From Pseudomonadota bacterium (lineage in GTDB: Bacteria > Pseudomonadota > Alphaproteobacteria > Rhizobiales > Rhizobiaceae): a stretch of DNA of 64,000 nt. The translations under genes and the position numbers were made by a program. The stretch is from assembly GCA_023404095.1 (NCBI GenBank), contig JAEYDD010000030.1, forward strand, positions 1 through 64,000, written 5' to 3'. This document shows, in pieces, positions 34,335 to 42,271 of the stretch; positions within the stretch are counted from its first letter, which is position 1; the number at the start of each line of letters is the position of its first letter. The notes under the pieces are model-generated. The model made no database searches. It saw nothing but the letters and a program-made list of their open reading frames with translations, and was not told where the DNA came from.

Positions 34335-36050
34335 ATGACGCAGATGGCTGAACCTGCCCGAGCGGATGTTGCATGCCGGACGCCATCGGGGCCGCAGGCG
34401 CTGCGCAAGCGCCTGCGTTTCTATGAGGACGAGGCTTTCGACTTCCCGCCCGCGGTCCGCAGTGTCATTCCCGGGGCGCCGCCGACACCGGCGCACCCTC
34501 CTGCAAGGCGGATCGTCTATGCCGCCACCTCGCTTCTCGCCGGGCTGACAGGCGGGCTTGGGAATGCGGTGGTCCTTGCCAACCTCCCCTATCTCGAGGG
34601 ATCGCTGGGGCTCGACTTGAGCGAGATCGCCTGGCTTCCCGTCGTCTATCTGGTCACCAATGCGGTGACGGGCTGCGTGCTGGTCAAGTATCGCCAGCAG
34701 TTCGGCATCCGCTCGTTCTGCATGATCTTCCTCTCCCTTCAGGTCCTGCTCATCGCAGCACATCTTGCAGTTCGGGGTCTCGACAGCGCCATCGCCGTGC
34801 GCGCGGCGAGCGGCATCTCCGGTTCGGCGCTGACGTCGCTGGGCGTGCTCTACATGATCCAGGCGCTACCCGCATCGCACCGCCAGAAGGCCGTCACCCT
34901 CGGCATCGGGCTGCAGCCGCTGGCGCTGCTGCTGGCGCGCCTGCTGCCGACGGATGCACTGGCATTCGGAAACTGGGTCGGCCTGTACCTGTTCGAGCTC
35001 GGGCTTTCGCTGCTGACGCTCGCCGCTGTCATGCTCGTCCGGCTGCCGCCGAACCAGCGCGTCAAGGCCTTCAGCCGTTGGGACGCGCTCAGCTTCGTCT
35101 TCTATGCGTCCGGCATAGGGCTTCTCGGCTCGGCAATCGGCCTTGGCGGCTATCTGTGGTGGACGAACGAAAGCTGGATCGGCTGGGCGCTTGCTGCGTC
35201 GATCGCCTGTCTTGGGGTCGCCTTTCTCATCGAGTACTTCCGCGCCGATCCGCTCATCGACGTACGATGGCTCAGCGCCGGCACGATCGTCCGCTGGACG
35301 ATCGTAACGATTGCGGCGCGCATCGTTCTGTCCGAGCAGTCGATCGCGGTCATCGGCATGCTGCGCGATGCCGGCCTAGTCAACGAGGACTTCAGTTCCC
35401 TGTCGTGGGTGATCTTTCTGGCTGCGGTCGCCGGGCTCGTGGTCGGCGCGCTCTCGGTCGGTCCCAACCGCCTTGCAGGTCTTGTCATGCTGGCAATTTC
35501 GCTGGTCGCCGTCGCAGCCTTCCTCGATTCCTTCTCCAGCATGTCGACGCGCGCGCCGCAGCTCTATCTCACCCAGGCGATGATCGCATTTTCGACCACG
35601 ATGTTCATCGGGCCGTCCTTCGTGTTCGGGCTCAACGAGGTGATTGCGGGTGGGGGCAAGAGGATGACGAGCTTCATCGCGCTCTTCGGCATGACGCAAT
35701 CTATCGGCTCGCTGATCGGCACCGCCTTGATTCAGACCTATCTCTACTTTGCGCAGCAATGGCATCTGGCCGATCTAGCCGCACAGGCGGAGAAAATCGC
35801 GCCGATGGTGCCGGATACGACCCGCGCGCTCGCGGCACGGTACCAGCCCACGCTGCAGGATCCGCTGCTGCGCTCGGCGGAAGGCATTGCGCAATTCTCG
35901 CAGCAGGTCCTGATGGATGCTCGCATCGCTGCCTACGACGACGTGTTCCTCGCCGTCGCTCTCCTCGCGCTCGCCACCACGGCTGCGATGCTGCTTTTCT
36001 TCGCCTGGTCCTGGCTGCGCCCACTCACTGCTGAGGCGAAAAGGTCATGA
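34335..36050 (+). CDS. DHA2-family (EmrB-like) drug efflux permease
   Basis: Major facilitator of 571 residues with about 14 hydrophobic segments. It begins with an unusual polar N-terminal stretch of about 60 residues (RKRLRFYEDEAFDFPPAVRSV) before the first helix. The NLPYLEGSLGLDLSEIAWLPVVYLVTNAV region matches the first helices of EmrB/QacA-like pumps. Its stop overlaps the HlyD-type gene by four bases (ATGA), so the two form an EmrAB-like tripartite exporter that needs a TolC-type outer-membrane channel encoded elsewhere. Substrates are likely hydrophobic toxicants or organic acids, but this is only inferred. Confidence 0.9.
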   Translation: MTQMAEPARADVACRTPSGPQALRKRLRFYEDEAFDFPPAVRSVIPGAPPTPAHPPARRIVYAATSLLAGLTGGLGNAVVLANLPYLEGSLGLDLSEIAWLPVVYLVTNAVTGCVLVKYRQQFGIRSFCMIFLSLQVLLIAAHLAVRGLDSAIAVRAASGISGSALTSLGVLYMIQALPASHRQKAVTLGIGLQPLALLLARLLPTDALAFGNWVGLYLFELGLSLLTLAAVMLVRLPPNQRVKAFSRWDALSFVFYASGIGLLGSAIGLGGYLWWTNESWIGWALAASIACLGVAFLIEYFRADPLIDVRWLSAGTIVRWTIVTIAARIVLSEQSIAVIGMLRDAGLVNEDFSSLSWVIFLAAVAGLVVGALSVGPNRLAGLVMLAISLVAVAAFLDSFSSMSTRAPQLYLTQAMIAFSTTMFIGPSFVFGLNEVIAGGGKRMTSFIALFGMTQSIGSLIGTALIQTYLYFAQQWHLADLAAQAEKIAPMVPDTTRALAARYQPTLQDPLLRSAEGIAQFSQQVLMDARIAAYDDVFLAVALLALATTAAMLLFFAWSWLRPLTAEAKRS

Positions 36051-37168
36051 ACAGTATCGATCAATCCGCGCGGGCCGATACCGCAATACCGGTCAAGCCT
36101 GTCGAAACACCGCCCAAACCCACCGAGTGGCGTCCGCCTGGAGCCACGCTCGCCACGATTCTGCTTGCTGCGGCCCTTGCCGGCGGCGGCATGCTGGCGG
36201 TGTTGTCGGCGTGGCGGCTGCCACCCTTCGCAACGGCGGTGGTCGGTACCGACAACGCGTATGTTCGCGGCCGGACCACGATCGTCAGTCCGCAGGTCAG
36301 CGGTTACATCGCCGACATCCCGGTGCATGACTACCAGTCCGTTGCCGCTGGCGAGACGCTCGTCCGCATCGACGACCGCACCTATCGCCAGCAGGTCGCC
36401 GCCGCGCAGGCGAGCCTCGACCTCGCGCGCGCCAATCTGGAAAACAACAAGCAGACGATCGCGCAACGCCAGCTCGACATTGCCACCGCAGAGGCGAAAA
36501 TCGCCAGCGCGGACGCGCAACTGGTCAAGGCCACGGCCGACAAGCAGCGCGCCGACGAACTGGTGCGGCAAGGCTCGATGTCCCAAAGTCAGCTGGACAC
36601 TGCGACGGCCGCGCTGGATACCATGAAGGCGTCCGTTCGAGAGGCGCTTGCGAACCGCGACAGCGCCGATCAGGCGCTGAAGGCGGCTGAGGTCAACAAT
36701 GCCGCCCTGAGGGCGCTGGTCGAAAGCGCGACGGCCCAGTTGGAGCTTGCCAGGATCGATCTCGGCTATACCGAGGTAAAGGCGCCGGAGGGCGGCACGC
36801 TCAGCGACGTCGGCGCGAGAACCGGACAGTACGTCACCAACGGTACCGAACTGATGTTTCTAGTTCCGGATGCGCACTGGGTCATCGCCAATCTGAAGGA
36901 AGCCGATACGGCGAATGTGCGGCCGGGCCAGCGGGCCTGGTTCACCGTGGATGCGCTGGGCGGTGCGCGCTTCGAGGGGCGTGTCGACAGGATATCGCCG
37001 GCCGCCGGTTCGGAGTTCTCCGTCTTGCGAACCGACAACGCGATCGGAAACTTCACCAAGATCCCCCAGCGCATTCCAGTGAAGATCGTCATCGATCCCG
37101 GCCAGCCTTCGGTCGGCCGGTTGCGTCCGGGCATGTCGGTGGAAGCCTATGTCGATACCGATAGCTGA
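36047..37168 (+). CDS. HlyD/EmrA-family membrane fusion protein
   Basis: Periplasmic adaptor of 373 residues, anchored by one helix at about 38-60 (LATILLAAALAGGGMLAVL). The first barrel-sandwich half is seen in TIVSPQVSGYIADIPVHDYQSVAAGETLVRIDDR. A coiled-coil hairpin (about 110-240, rich in Ala, Gln and Glu) follows, then the second lipoyl half (RIDLGYTEVKAPEGGTL) and a beta-barrel. It is translationally coupled to the permease and 12 bases ahead of the flavoprotein fusion gene, so all three may be co-transcribed. Confidence 0.93.
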   Translation: MNSIDQSARADTAIPVKPVETPPKPTEWRPPGATLATILLAAALAGGGMLAVLSAWRLPPFATAVVGTDNAYVRGRTTIVSPQVSGYIADIPVHDYQSVAAGETLVRIDDRTYRQQVAAAQASLDLARANLENNKQTIAQRQLDIATAEAKIASADAQLVKATADKQRADELVRQGSMSQSQLDTATAALDTMKASVREALANRDSADQALKAAEVNNAALRALVESATAQLELARIDLGYTEVKAPEGGTLSDVGARTGQYVTNGTELMFLVPDAHWVIANLKEADTANVRPGQRAWFTVDALGGARFEGRVDRISPAAGSEFSVLRTDNAIGNFTKIPQRIPVKIVIDPGQPSVGRLRPGMSVEAYVDTDS

Positions 37169-37180
37169 AGGAACACGGCG

Positions 37181-38839
37181 ATGATCTCGACGGCCGACCC
37201 GACCGATCCCTGGCTGCGCAAGGCGCAGACCTTTCCGCGCCTGAGCGAGGATATGATCGCGCGCCTCGCCGCCTACGGCAGCGAGGAGAGGGCTTCGGAG
37301 CGGCAGCTTCTCTTTCGGCGCGGAGACCGGGCCGTCGACTTTTTCGTGGTGATCGAGGGGGAGGTGCGAGTCTACGCCGACCATCCGCTCGTCGGGCGCC
37401 GCCATCTCTTCAACTACGGCGCGGGCCAGTTCAGCGGCGAACAGATCCTGTTCACCGACCGGCCGGCACTCCTTTCAGGGGAGTGCAGTGCGGGTACGCG
37501 CTTCATTCGCGTCCCCCACCGCCGGTTCCGGGCGATGCTCACGGGCGAAAGCGACATCGGCGAGACGATCATGCGCGCCTTCGTGCTGCGTCGGGCCGGT
37601 CTGATACGGCATCAGAGCGGCGGCGTGCTGCTGATCGGCCATCGCGACAGCGCGCAAATGCTGGGCCTGGAGCGGTTCCTCATTCGCAATCTCTATCCGG
37701 TAGAGGTCCTCGACGCTACGGATCAGGAGCGCGCTACCACGGTTCTTGGGCCACTGGATATTGCTGAAGAGGATCTGCCGGTCGCGGTCACGCAGGATCG
37801 CGAGGCGATCAAGGGCGCAACCAATGCGGTTCTCGCCGACCGGCTGGGCCTATTCGAGCCGCCGGAGACGGATACCGTTCATGATGTCGCCATCGTCGGC
37901 GGCGGGCCCGCCGGGCTGGCGGCGGCGGTCTATGCCGCCTCGGAAGGTTTGAAGACGGTCGTTATCGAGACCATGGCGCCGGGCGGTCAGGCGGGAACAT
38001 CATCGCGGATCGAGAACTATCTGGGGTTTCCCACCGGCATTTCGGGGCAGGCGCTTGCCGGACGGGCGCACATGCAGGCGCAGAAGTTCGGCGCCAGGAT
38101 CTGCGTGTCGCGGAGCGTCGAGGCGCTTGACTGCGATATGGCACCTTACGGGCTTGTACTCAGCGACGGGCGGATGATCCGGGCGTGGTCGGTCGTGATT
38201 TCCACCGGCGCTCGTTATCGCAAGCTTGACCTGCCGGAGTACGATCACTTCGAAGGGCACGGGATTCATTATGCCGCAACCACGCTGGAGGCTGACCTGT
38301 GCTTGCAGCAGCCGGTCTTCGTGGTGGGCGGCGGAAATTCTGCGGGCCAGGCCGCAGTGTTCCTCGCGCAGAGCGCGCAACACGTCCACATGCTGGTGCG
38401 CGGCGACATCGCCGCCACCATGTCGGATTATCTTGTGCAGCGGATCAGAAACTCGCATCACATCACGCTGCACGAACACAGCGAGGTGACGGCACTTCAA
38501 GGCGAAAACCGACTTGAGCGCATCGGCTGGATCGACCGGAAGGCGGGCGTGCAATATCTGACCCCTGCGTCCCATCTCTTCGTCATGATCGGCGCGTCGC
38601 CGAACACAGGGTGGCTGAAGGGCTGCGTCGCGCTGGACCGCAACGGCTTCGTGCAGACCGGATCCGGTTTTTCGCCCATGGAAGAGACGAGTCCCCATGC
38701 AACGAGCCGCGCCGGCATCTTTGCGGTCGGCGATGTCCGATCGCAGTCGGTCAAGCGCGTCGCTTCGGCGGTGGGGGAAGGTGCTGTCGTCGTCGCTGCG
38801 GTTCATCGGTACCTTGCAGCGTATCGCCCGTTGAAATGA
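37181..38839 (+). CDS. Fusion of cNMP-binding domain and thioredoxin-reductase-like flavoprotein
   Basis: Protein of 552 residues. Residues about 10-135 form a cyclic-nucleotide-binding (CAP/CRP N-terminal) domain without a DNA-binding helix-turn-helix. Residues 145-210 are a small linker domain. Residues about 230-545 are an FAD/NAD(P)H reductase: FAD motif VAIVGGGPAGLAAAVYAA, PGGQAGTSSRIENYLGFP, NAD(P)H motif VFVVGGGNSAGQAAVFLA and the C-terminal GIFAVGDVR. The CxxC redox centre of true thioredoxin reductases is replaced by HYAATTLEA, so dithiol chemistry is absent. The gene follows the efflux pair by 12 bases. Its role is unknown; electron transfer or peroxide sensing gated by a nucleotide is possible. 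Confidence 0.88.
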   Translation: MISTADPTDPWLRKAQTFPRLSEDMIARLAAYGSEERASERQLLFRRGDRAVDFFVVIEGEVRVYADHPLVGRRHLFNYGAGQFSGEQILFTDRPALLSGECSAGTRFIRVPHRRFRAMLTGESDIGETIMRAFVLRRAGLIRHQSGGVLLIGHRDSAQMLGLERFLIRNLYPVEVLDATDQERATTVLGPLDIAEEDLPVAVTQDREAIKGATNAVLADRLGLFEPPETDTVHDVAIVGGGPAGLAAAVYAASEGLKTVVIETMAPGGQAGTSSRIENYLGFPTGISGQALAGRAHMQAQKFGARICVSRSVEALDCDMAPYGLVLSDGRMIRAWSVVISTGARYRKLDLPEYDHFEGHGIHYAATTLEADLCLQQPVFVVGGGNSAGQAAVFLAQSAQHVHMLVRGDIAATMSDYLVQRIRNSHHITLHEHSEVTALQGENRLERIGWIDRKAGVQYLTPASHLFVMIGASPNTGWLKGCVALDRNGFVQTGSGFSPMEETSPHATSRAGIFAVGDVRSQSVKRVASAVGEGAVVVAAVHRYLAAYRPLK

Positions 38840-38848
38840 CGTGTCGCC

Positions 38849-39754
38849 TCAGCTTCGCATCATCCTGCGCCAGGCGGCCGGCGGCGTGCCCATGGAGGCG
38901 GAGAAGACCCGCGTGAAATAAGCCTGGTCGGCAAAGCCGCAGGCTGCCGAGATCTCCGCTATCGATAGAGCCGAGTTCAAAAGCAGCGTCCGCGCATGAT
39001 CGAGGCGCTGCTGCATCAGCCACTGGTGCGGGGTCACCCCCGCCGTCTCGCGAAAGGCGCGCAGGAACGCGCTCGGGGACATGTTGCACTGTGCTGCGAT
39101 GTCGGCGATCGAGATGTCGGCTTGCGGGCGGCTGCGGAGAAGTTCCTTGGCGCGGCTCTCGGCCCTGCGCGACAGGGTTCGCCTCCTGTCCGAACCGGTT
39201 AGCCGGCCATCGCCATACTGGCGGATCAGGTGGACGCCGATTGCGACAGACATCTGATCGACGAAGAGCGCGCTCGGCTCGTGGTCCGGGGCCAGCCAGG
39301 AAAACAGCGCCTTCGAAAGTCCCGCGAGCACGGGATCGTGCTGGCCGGCCGTCTCGCAAAGCCGGGTCACGGCCGCGGTGTCGGAGCCGTCTGCCAGCTG
39401 GTTGAGCGCCGTCTTGGAAATCTCCAGGAGGATGAAGTCGAAGCTGCCTTCGAGATTGGCGGCGTAGGGATCGGACAGGTCGCGGACATAGACGGTGTTC
39501 TCCGCGAAATCGTGTACCGAGGAACCGCGGCCCTTGAAAATGCGCCGCTTGTGCCCGCCCGCTGCCGACACGCCTACGAGAAAGCCGCGACCGGTTTCCG
39601 GCATCGTGACGTGACCGGGCGCACCGGCGCGTGAATGCTTGCGGAAGAAGTCGATGCTGGCGCCCTGGATGCGCTGGTCGCAGTCGAGTTTCTGCACGGA
39701 GCAGCCGAAGCTGTCGGTCTTTTGGGCTGGGCGCGGATCCAAAGCATTGGACAT
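38849..39754 (-). CDS. AraC-family transcriptional regulator
   Basis: Regulator of 301 residues, convergent with the flavoprotein fusion (9 bases apart). The N-terminal domain (about 1-190) includes YVRDLSDPYAANLEGSFDFILLEIS and FVDQMSVAIGVHLIRQYG, the same type as the regulators at 21982-26647. The AraC domain reads ISIADIAAQCNMSPSAFLRAFRETAGVTPHQWL and LSIAEISAACGFADQAYFTRVF. ATG 39754 is chosen for fit to the family; an in-frame start 81 bases upstream coincides with the inferred promoter. Candidate targets are its own gene or the efflux/fusion operon. Confidence 0.9.
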   Translation of the reverse strand: MSNALDPRPAQKTDSFGCSVQKLDCDQRIQGASIDFFRKHSRAGAPGHVTMPETGRGFLVGVSAAGGHKRRIFKGRGSSVHDFAENTVYVRDLSDPYAANLEGSFDFILLEISKTALNQLADGSDTAAVTRLCETAGQHDPVLAGLSKALFSWLAPDHEPSALFVDQMSVAIGVHLIRQYGDGRLTGSDRRRTLSRRAESRAKELLRSRPQADISIADIAAQCNMSPSAFLRAFRETAGVTPHQWLMQQRLDHARTLLLNSALSIAEISAACGFADQAYFTRVFSASMGTPPAAWRRMMRS

Positions 39755-39806
39755 CGTGCGGGGAAATTCCGTTCTGAGCGGCGGGTCGGGCTTGGGAGAC
39801 CTCCGC

Positions 39807-39835
39807 ATTAAGCCTTCTCGGAATGGGTTTGTCAA
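39807..39835 (-). promoter_or_regulatory. Sigma-70-type promoter of the AraC gene at 38849
   Basis: On the minus strand, TTGACA (39835-39830) and CTTAAT (39812-39807) are separated by 17 bases, matching the rhizobial housekeeping pattern. Predicted initiation near 39800 gives a leader of about 46 bases to ATG 39754, which supports that start. Confidence 0.65.
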
Positions 39836-39866
39836 AACCCCGGGGCATGCATGTCGCCGCTAGAAA

Positions 39867-40850
39867 CTAGCGGTAGCCCTCCGTGAGCCCGACCTTGCCC
39901 TTGAACAGGCGATAGACGACCACGGTGTAGGTGAGGTTGAGCGGCAGCACGAAAAGGCCCGCCCACAGCATGAAGGACAGGCTGGACATGGGCGCCGCGG
40001 CTTCGGTGATCGTGACCGAGAACGGAACCATGTAGGGCAGGAAGGACGCGGCGAGCGTGCCGAACGCGGAGAGGAAGAGAATGACGGCGCCGGCGAAGGG
40101 AAGGCGGTCGTCGCGGTGCCGGCAACCGGTCCATACCAGCGCACATCCTAGGACGCCGACAAGCGGGAAGAGCAGCAGGAAGGGACGCTGCAGCCAGCGC
40201 TCCATGACGGGCAGGTTCATCGCCAGGGAGGCGACGAAGGCTGCCGCGAGAAAGACGAGCACCCCTGCCAGCAGGCGGGGCAGCTGGCGATAGGCGCGGT
40301 CGCGCAGCTCGCCTTCGGTCTTGCGCACCAGCCAGCCCGCGCCGAGCAGGCTGTAGCCGAGACACAGCCCCACGCCGCAGAGGACGGAGAACGGGGTCAG
40401 CCAGCCGAATGGCGTACCGGTGAAACGGCCCGCCTCGTTCGGCACGCCGCCGACCATCGCGCCGACCGCTGCACCCTGGACGAACGTCGCCGCGAGCGAG
40501 CCGAGCGAGAAGCCCGCATCCCAGAACCATTTCCGGGAGAGGCTCTTTTCCCGGAACTCGAAGGCCACGCCGCGAAAGATCAGCGCCGAAAGCATCAACA
40601 CGATCGGAATGTAGAACGCGCTGAGCAGCAGAGAGTAGACGAGGGGAAAGGCGCCGAAGAGGATCGTCCCCGTCAGCACGAGCCAGGTTTCGTTGCCATC
40701 CCACACCGGGGAGATGGAATGCAGCATCTGCTGCCTGTCCATCTCGTTGCGGTCGAGCCCGAAAAGGATGCCGACGCCCAGATCAAAACCGTCGAGAATG
40801 ACGTAGAGGGCGAGCGTCAGGGAAAGAGCGGCAGTCCAGAAGGCGATCAT
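39867..40850 (-). CDS. cioB: Cytochrome bd-type quinol oxidase subunit II
   Basis: Membrane subunit of 327 residues with about eight to nine helices. The N terminus is the family hallmark (FWTAALSLTLALYVILDGFDLGVGILFGL), followed by SISPVWDGNETWLVL. It pairs with subunit I encoded immediately upstream (stop five bases before this start) to form a bd-type terminal oxidase that reduces oxygen with quinol electrons. GGAG lies eight bases upstream of ATG 40850. Subunit I is of the CIO type, so this is CioB rather than classical CydB. A small CydX-like gene was not found. The stop codon sits inside a short dyad (39857-39873) that may end the transcript. Confidence 0.95.
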   Translation of the reverse strand: MIAFWTAALSLTLALYVILDGFDLGVGILFGLDRNEMDRQQMLHSISPVWDGNETWLVLTGTILFGAFPLVYSLLLSAFYIPIVLMLSALIFRGVAFEFREKSLSRKWFWDAGFSLGSLAATFVQGAAVGAMVGGVPNEAGRFTGTPFGWLTPFSVLCGVGLCLGYSLLGAGWLVRKTEGELRDRAYRQLPRLLAGVLVFLAAAFVASLAMNLPVMERWLQRPFLLLFPLVGVLGCALVWTGCRHRDDRLPFAGAVILFLSAFGTLAASFLPYMVPFSVTITEAAAPMSSLSFMLWAGLFVLPLNLTYTVVVYRLFKGKVGLTEGYR

Positions 40851-40855
40851 GGGCG

Positions 40856-42262
40856 TTACTCCGCTGGGTTGCTTGCTGGGGGCGGATCGCTCGCGGCCAT
40901 GCCGAGCGGGCGTTTCGGATTGAGTTGCGGATCCATCGTCTGCGGCTCCTGTTCGGGACCGCGGTGGAGAAGGCGGTGGACATAGATGATCCCGGCGACT
41001 GCGATCGTCCCGTAGATCACCGAAAAGATTGCAAGGCTGATGCCGACCTCGCGCACCGTCAGCGACGGTGTTGCCGCCTCTGCCGTTCTGAGCACGCCAT
41101 AGACGGCCCATGGCTGGCGGCCGACTTCGGCAGTGAACCAGCCGGTAAGGGTGGCGATGAAGCCGAGCGGGAAGCTGAGGAAGACGCACCAGATCAGCCA
41201 GGGCCGCTGCGGCAGGAGGCGCCGGTGCGTCGCCCACGTGCCGTACCAGGCGAGCGCCAGCATCACGAGGCCGCAGCCGACCATGATGCGGAAGGCGAAG
41301 AAGGGGATCGCGACCGGCGGTCGCTGGTCGGGCGGAAAGCTCTTCAGGCCCACCTCCTCCGAGGTCAGGCTCATCGAACCGATGATACTGCCCAGATAGG
41401 GGATGGAAACGGCATAGCGGTTCGTCTCGGCCGCCTGGTCGGGGATCGCGAAAAGCACCTCGGCGGCCGGCTTCTCGTTTTCCCAGCGGCCCTCGATCGC
41501 TGCGAATTTCGCCGGCTGCCTGTCGTGCACATAGTCGCCGGTCAGGTGGCCGAACAGGATCTGCAGCGGGACGAGAACGGCGGCCAGACCAAGGCCCATC
41601 CGGATCATTTCGACGCCTTCGGCATGAAGGCGCTTTTCGATCAGGTACCAGGCGCCAGTCGCTGCCACGCAGAAAGCCGTGGTGACGTAGGCGGCAAGCA
41701 CCATGTGCGGGAAACGGACCCAGACGACAGGGCTGAAGATGATGGCGAACCAGTCGGTCGGAACGAAGATGCCGTTCGCATCCATTTCGTAGCCCACCGG
41801 CCACTGCATCCAGGAGTTGTTCACCATGATCCAGAAGGACGAAAGGCTGGTGCCGAGTGTCACCATCGCACAGGCGAACAGGTAGAACCACGGCGGCACG
41901 CGCTTGCGGCCGAACATCATCACGCCGAAGAAGCTCGCTTCGAGCGCAAAGGCGGTGAAGCTCTCATACCCCAGCAGGGGCCCCTGGATCGGCCCGGTGC
42001 GCAGCGAGAGCTCGCTCCAGTTGGTGCCGAACTGGAAGGCCATCACGATGCCGGTGACGACGCCGAGCCCGAAGGCGATGGCGAAGATGTGCAGCCAGAA
42101 GTCGAACAGCCGGCGATAGAGCGGCCTTCCGGTCGCAAGCCGCAGAGCTTCCAGAAACGTCAGCCACGCGGCCAGTCCAACCGTGAAGGCCGGAAAGATG
42201 ATGTGAAAGGATACGGTGAATGCGAACTGGATTCGCGACAGGAGCAGGGCGCTGACGTCCAT
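40856..42262 (-). CDS. cioA: Cyanide-insensitive quinol oxidase subunit I
   Basis: Haem-bearing subunit of 468 residues. Conserved segments include FAFTVSFHIIFPAFTVG with a haem-ligand His, GVVTGIVMAFQFGTNW, and WVRFPHMVLAAYVTTAF. The periplasmic Q loop is short (GRWENEKPAAEVLFAIPD...), which marks the CIO subgroup, typically cyanide-resistant and of lower oxygen affinity than classical bd. It overlaps neither neighbour but starts nine bases after the PoxB stop, so poxB-cioA-cioB is a single operon. Oxidation of quinol here would not pump protons. Confidence 0.95.
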   Translation of the reverse strand: MDVSALLLSRIQFAFTVSFHIIFPAFTVGLAAWLTFLEALRLATGRPLYRRLFDFWLHIFAIAFGLGVVTGIVMAFQFGTNWSELSLRTGPIQGPLLGYESFTAFALEASFFGVMMFGRKRVPPWFYLFACAMVTLGTSLSSFWIMVNNSWMQWPVGYEMDANGIFVPTDWFAIIFSPVVWVRFPHMVLAAYVTTAFCVAATGAWYLIEKRLHAEGVEMIRMGLGLAAVLVPLQILFGHLTGDYVHDRQPAKFAAIEGRWENEKPAAEVLFAIPDQAAETNRYAVSIPYLGSIIGSMSLTSEEVGLKSFPPDQRPPVAIPFFAFRIMVGCGLVMLALAWYGTWATHRRLLPQRPWLIWCVFLSFPLGFIATLTGWFTAEVGRQPWAVYGVLRTAEAATPSLTVREVGISLAIFSVIYGTIAVAGIIYVHRLLHRGPEQEPQTMDPQLNPKRPLGMAASDPPPASNPAE

Positions 42263-42271
42263 GGCCGGCTC

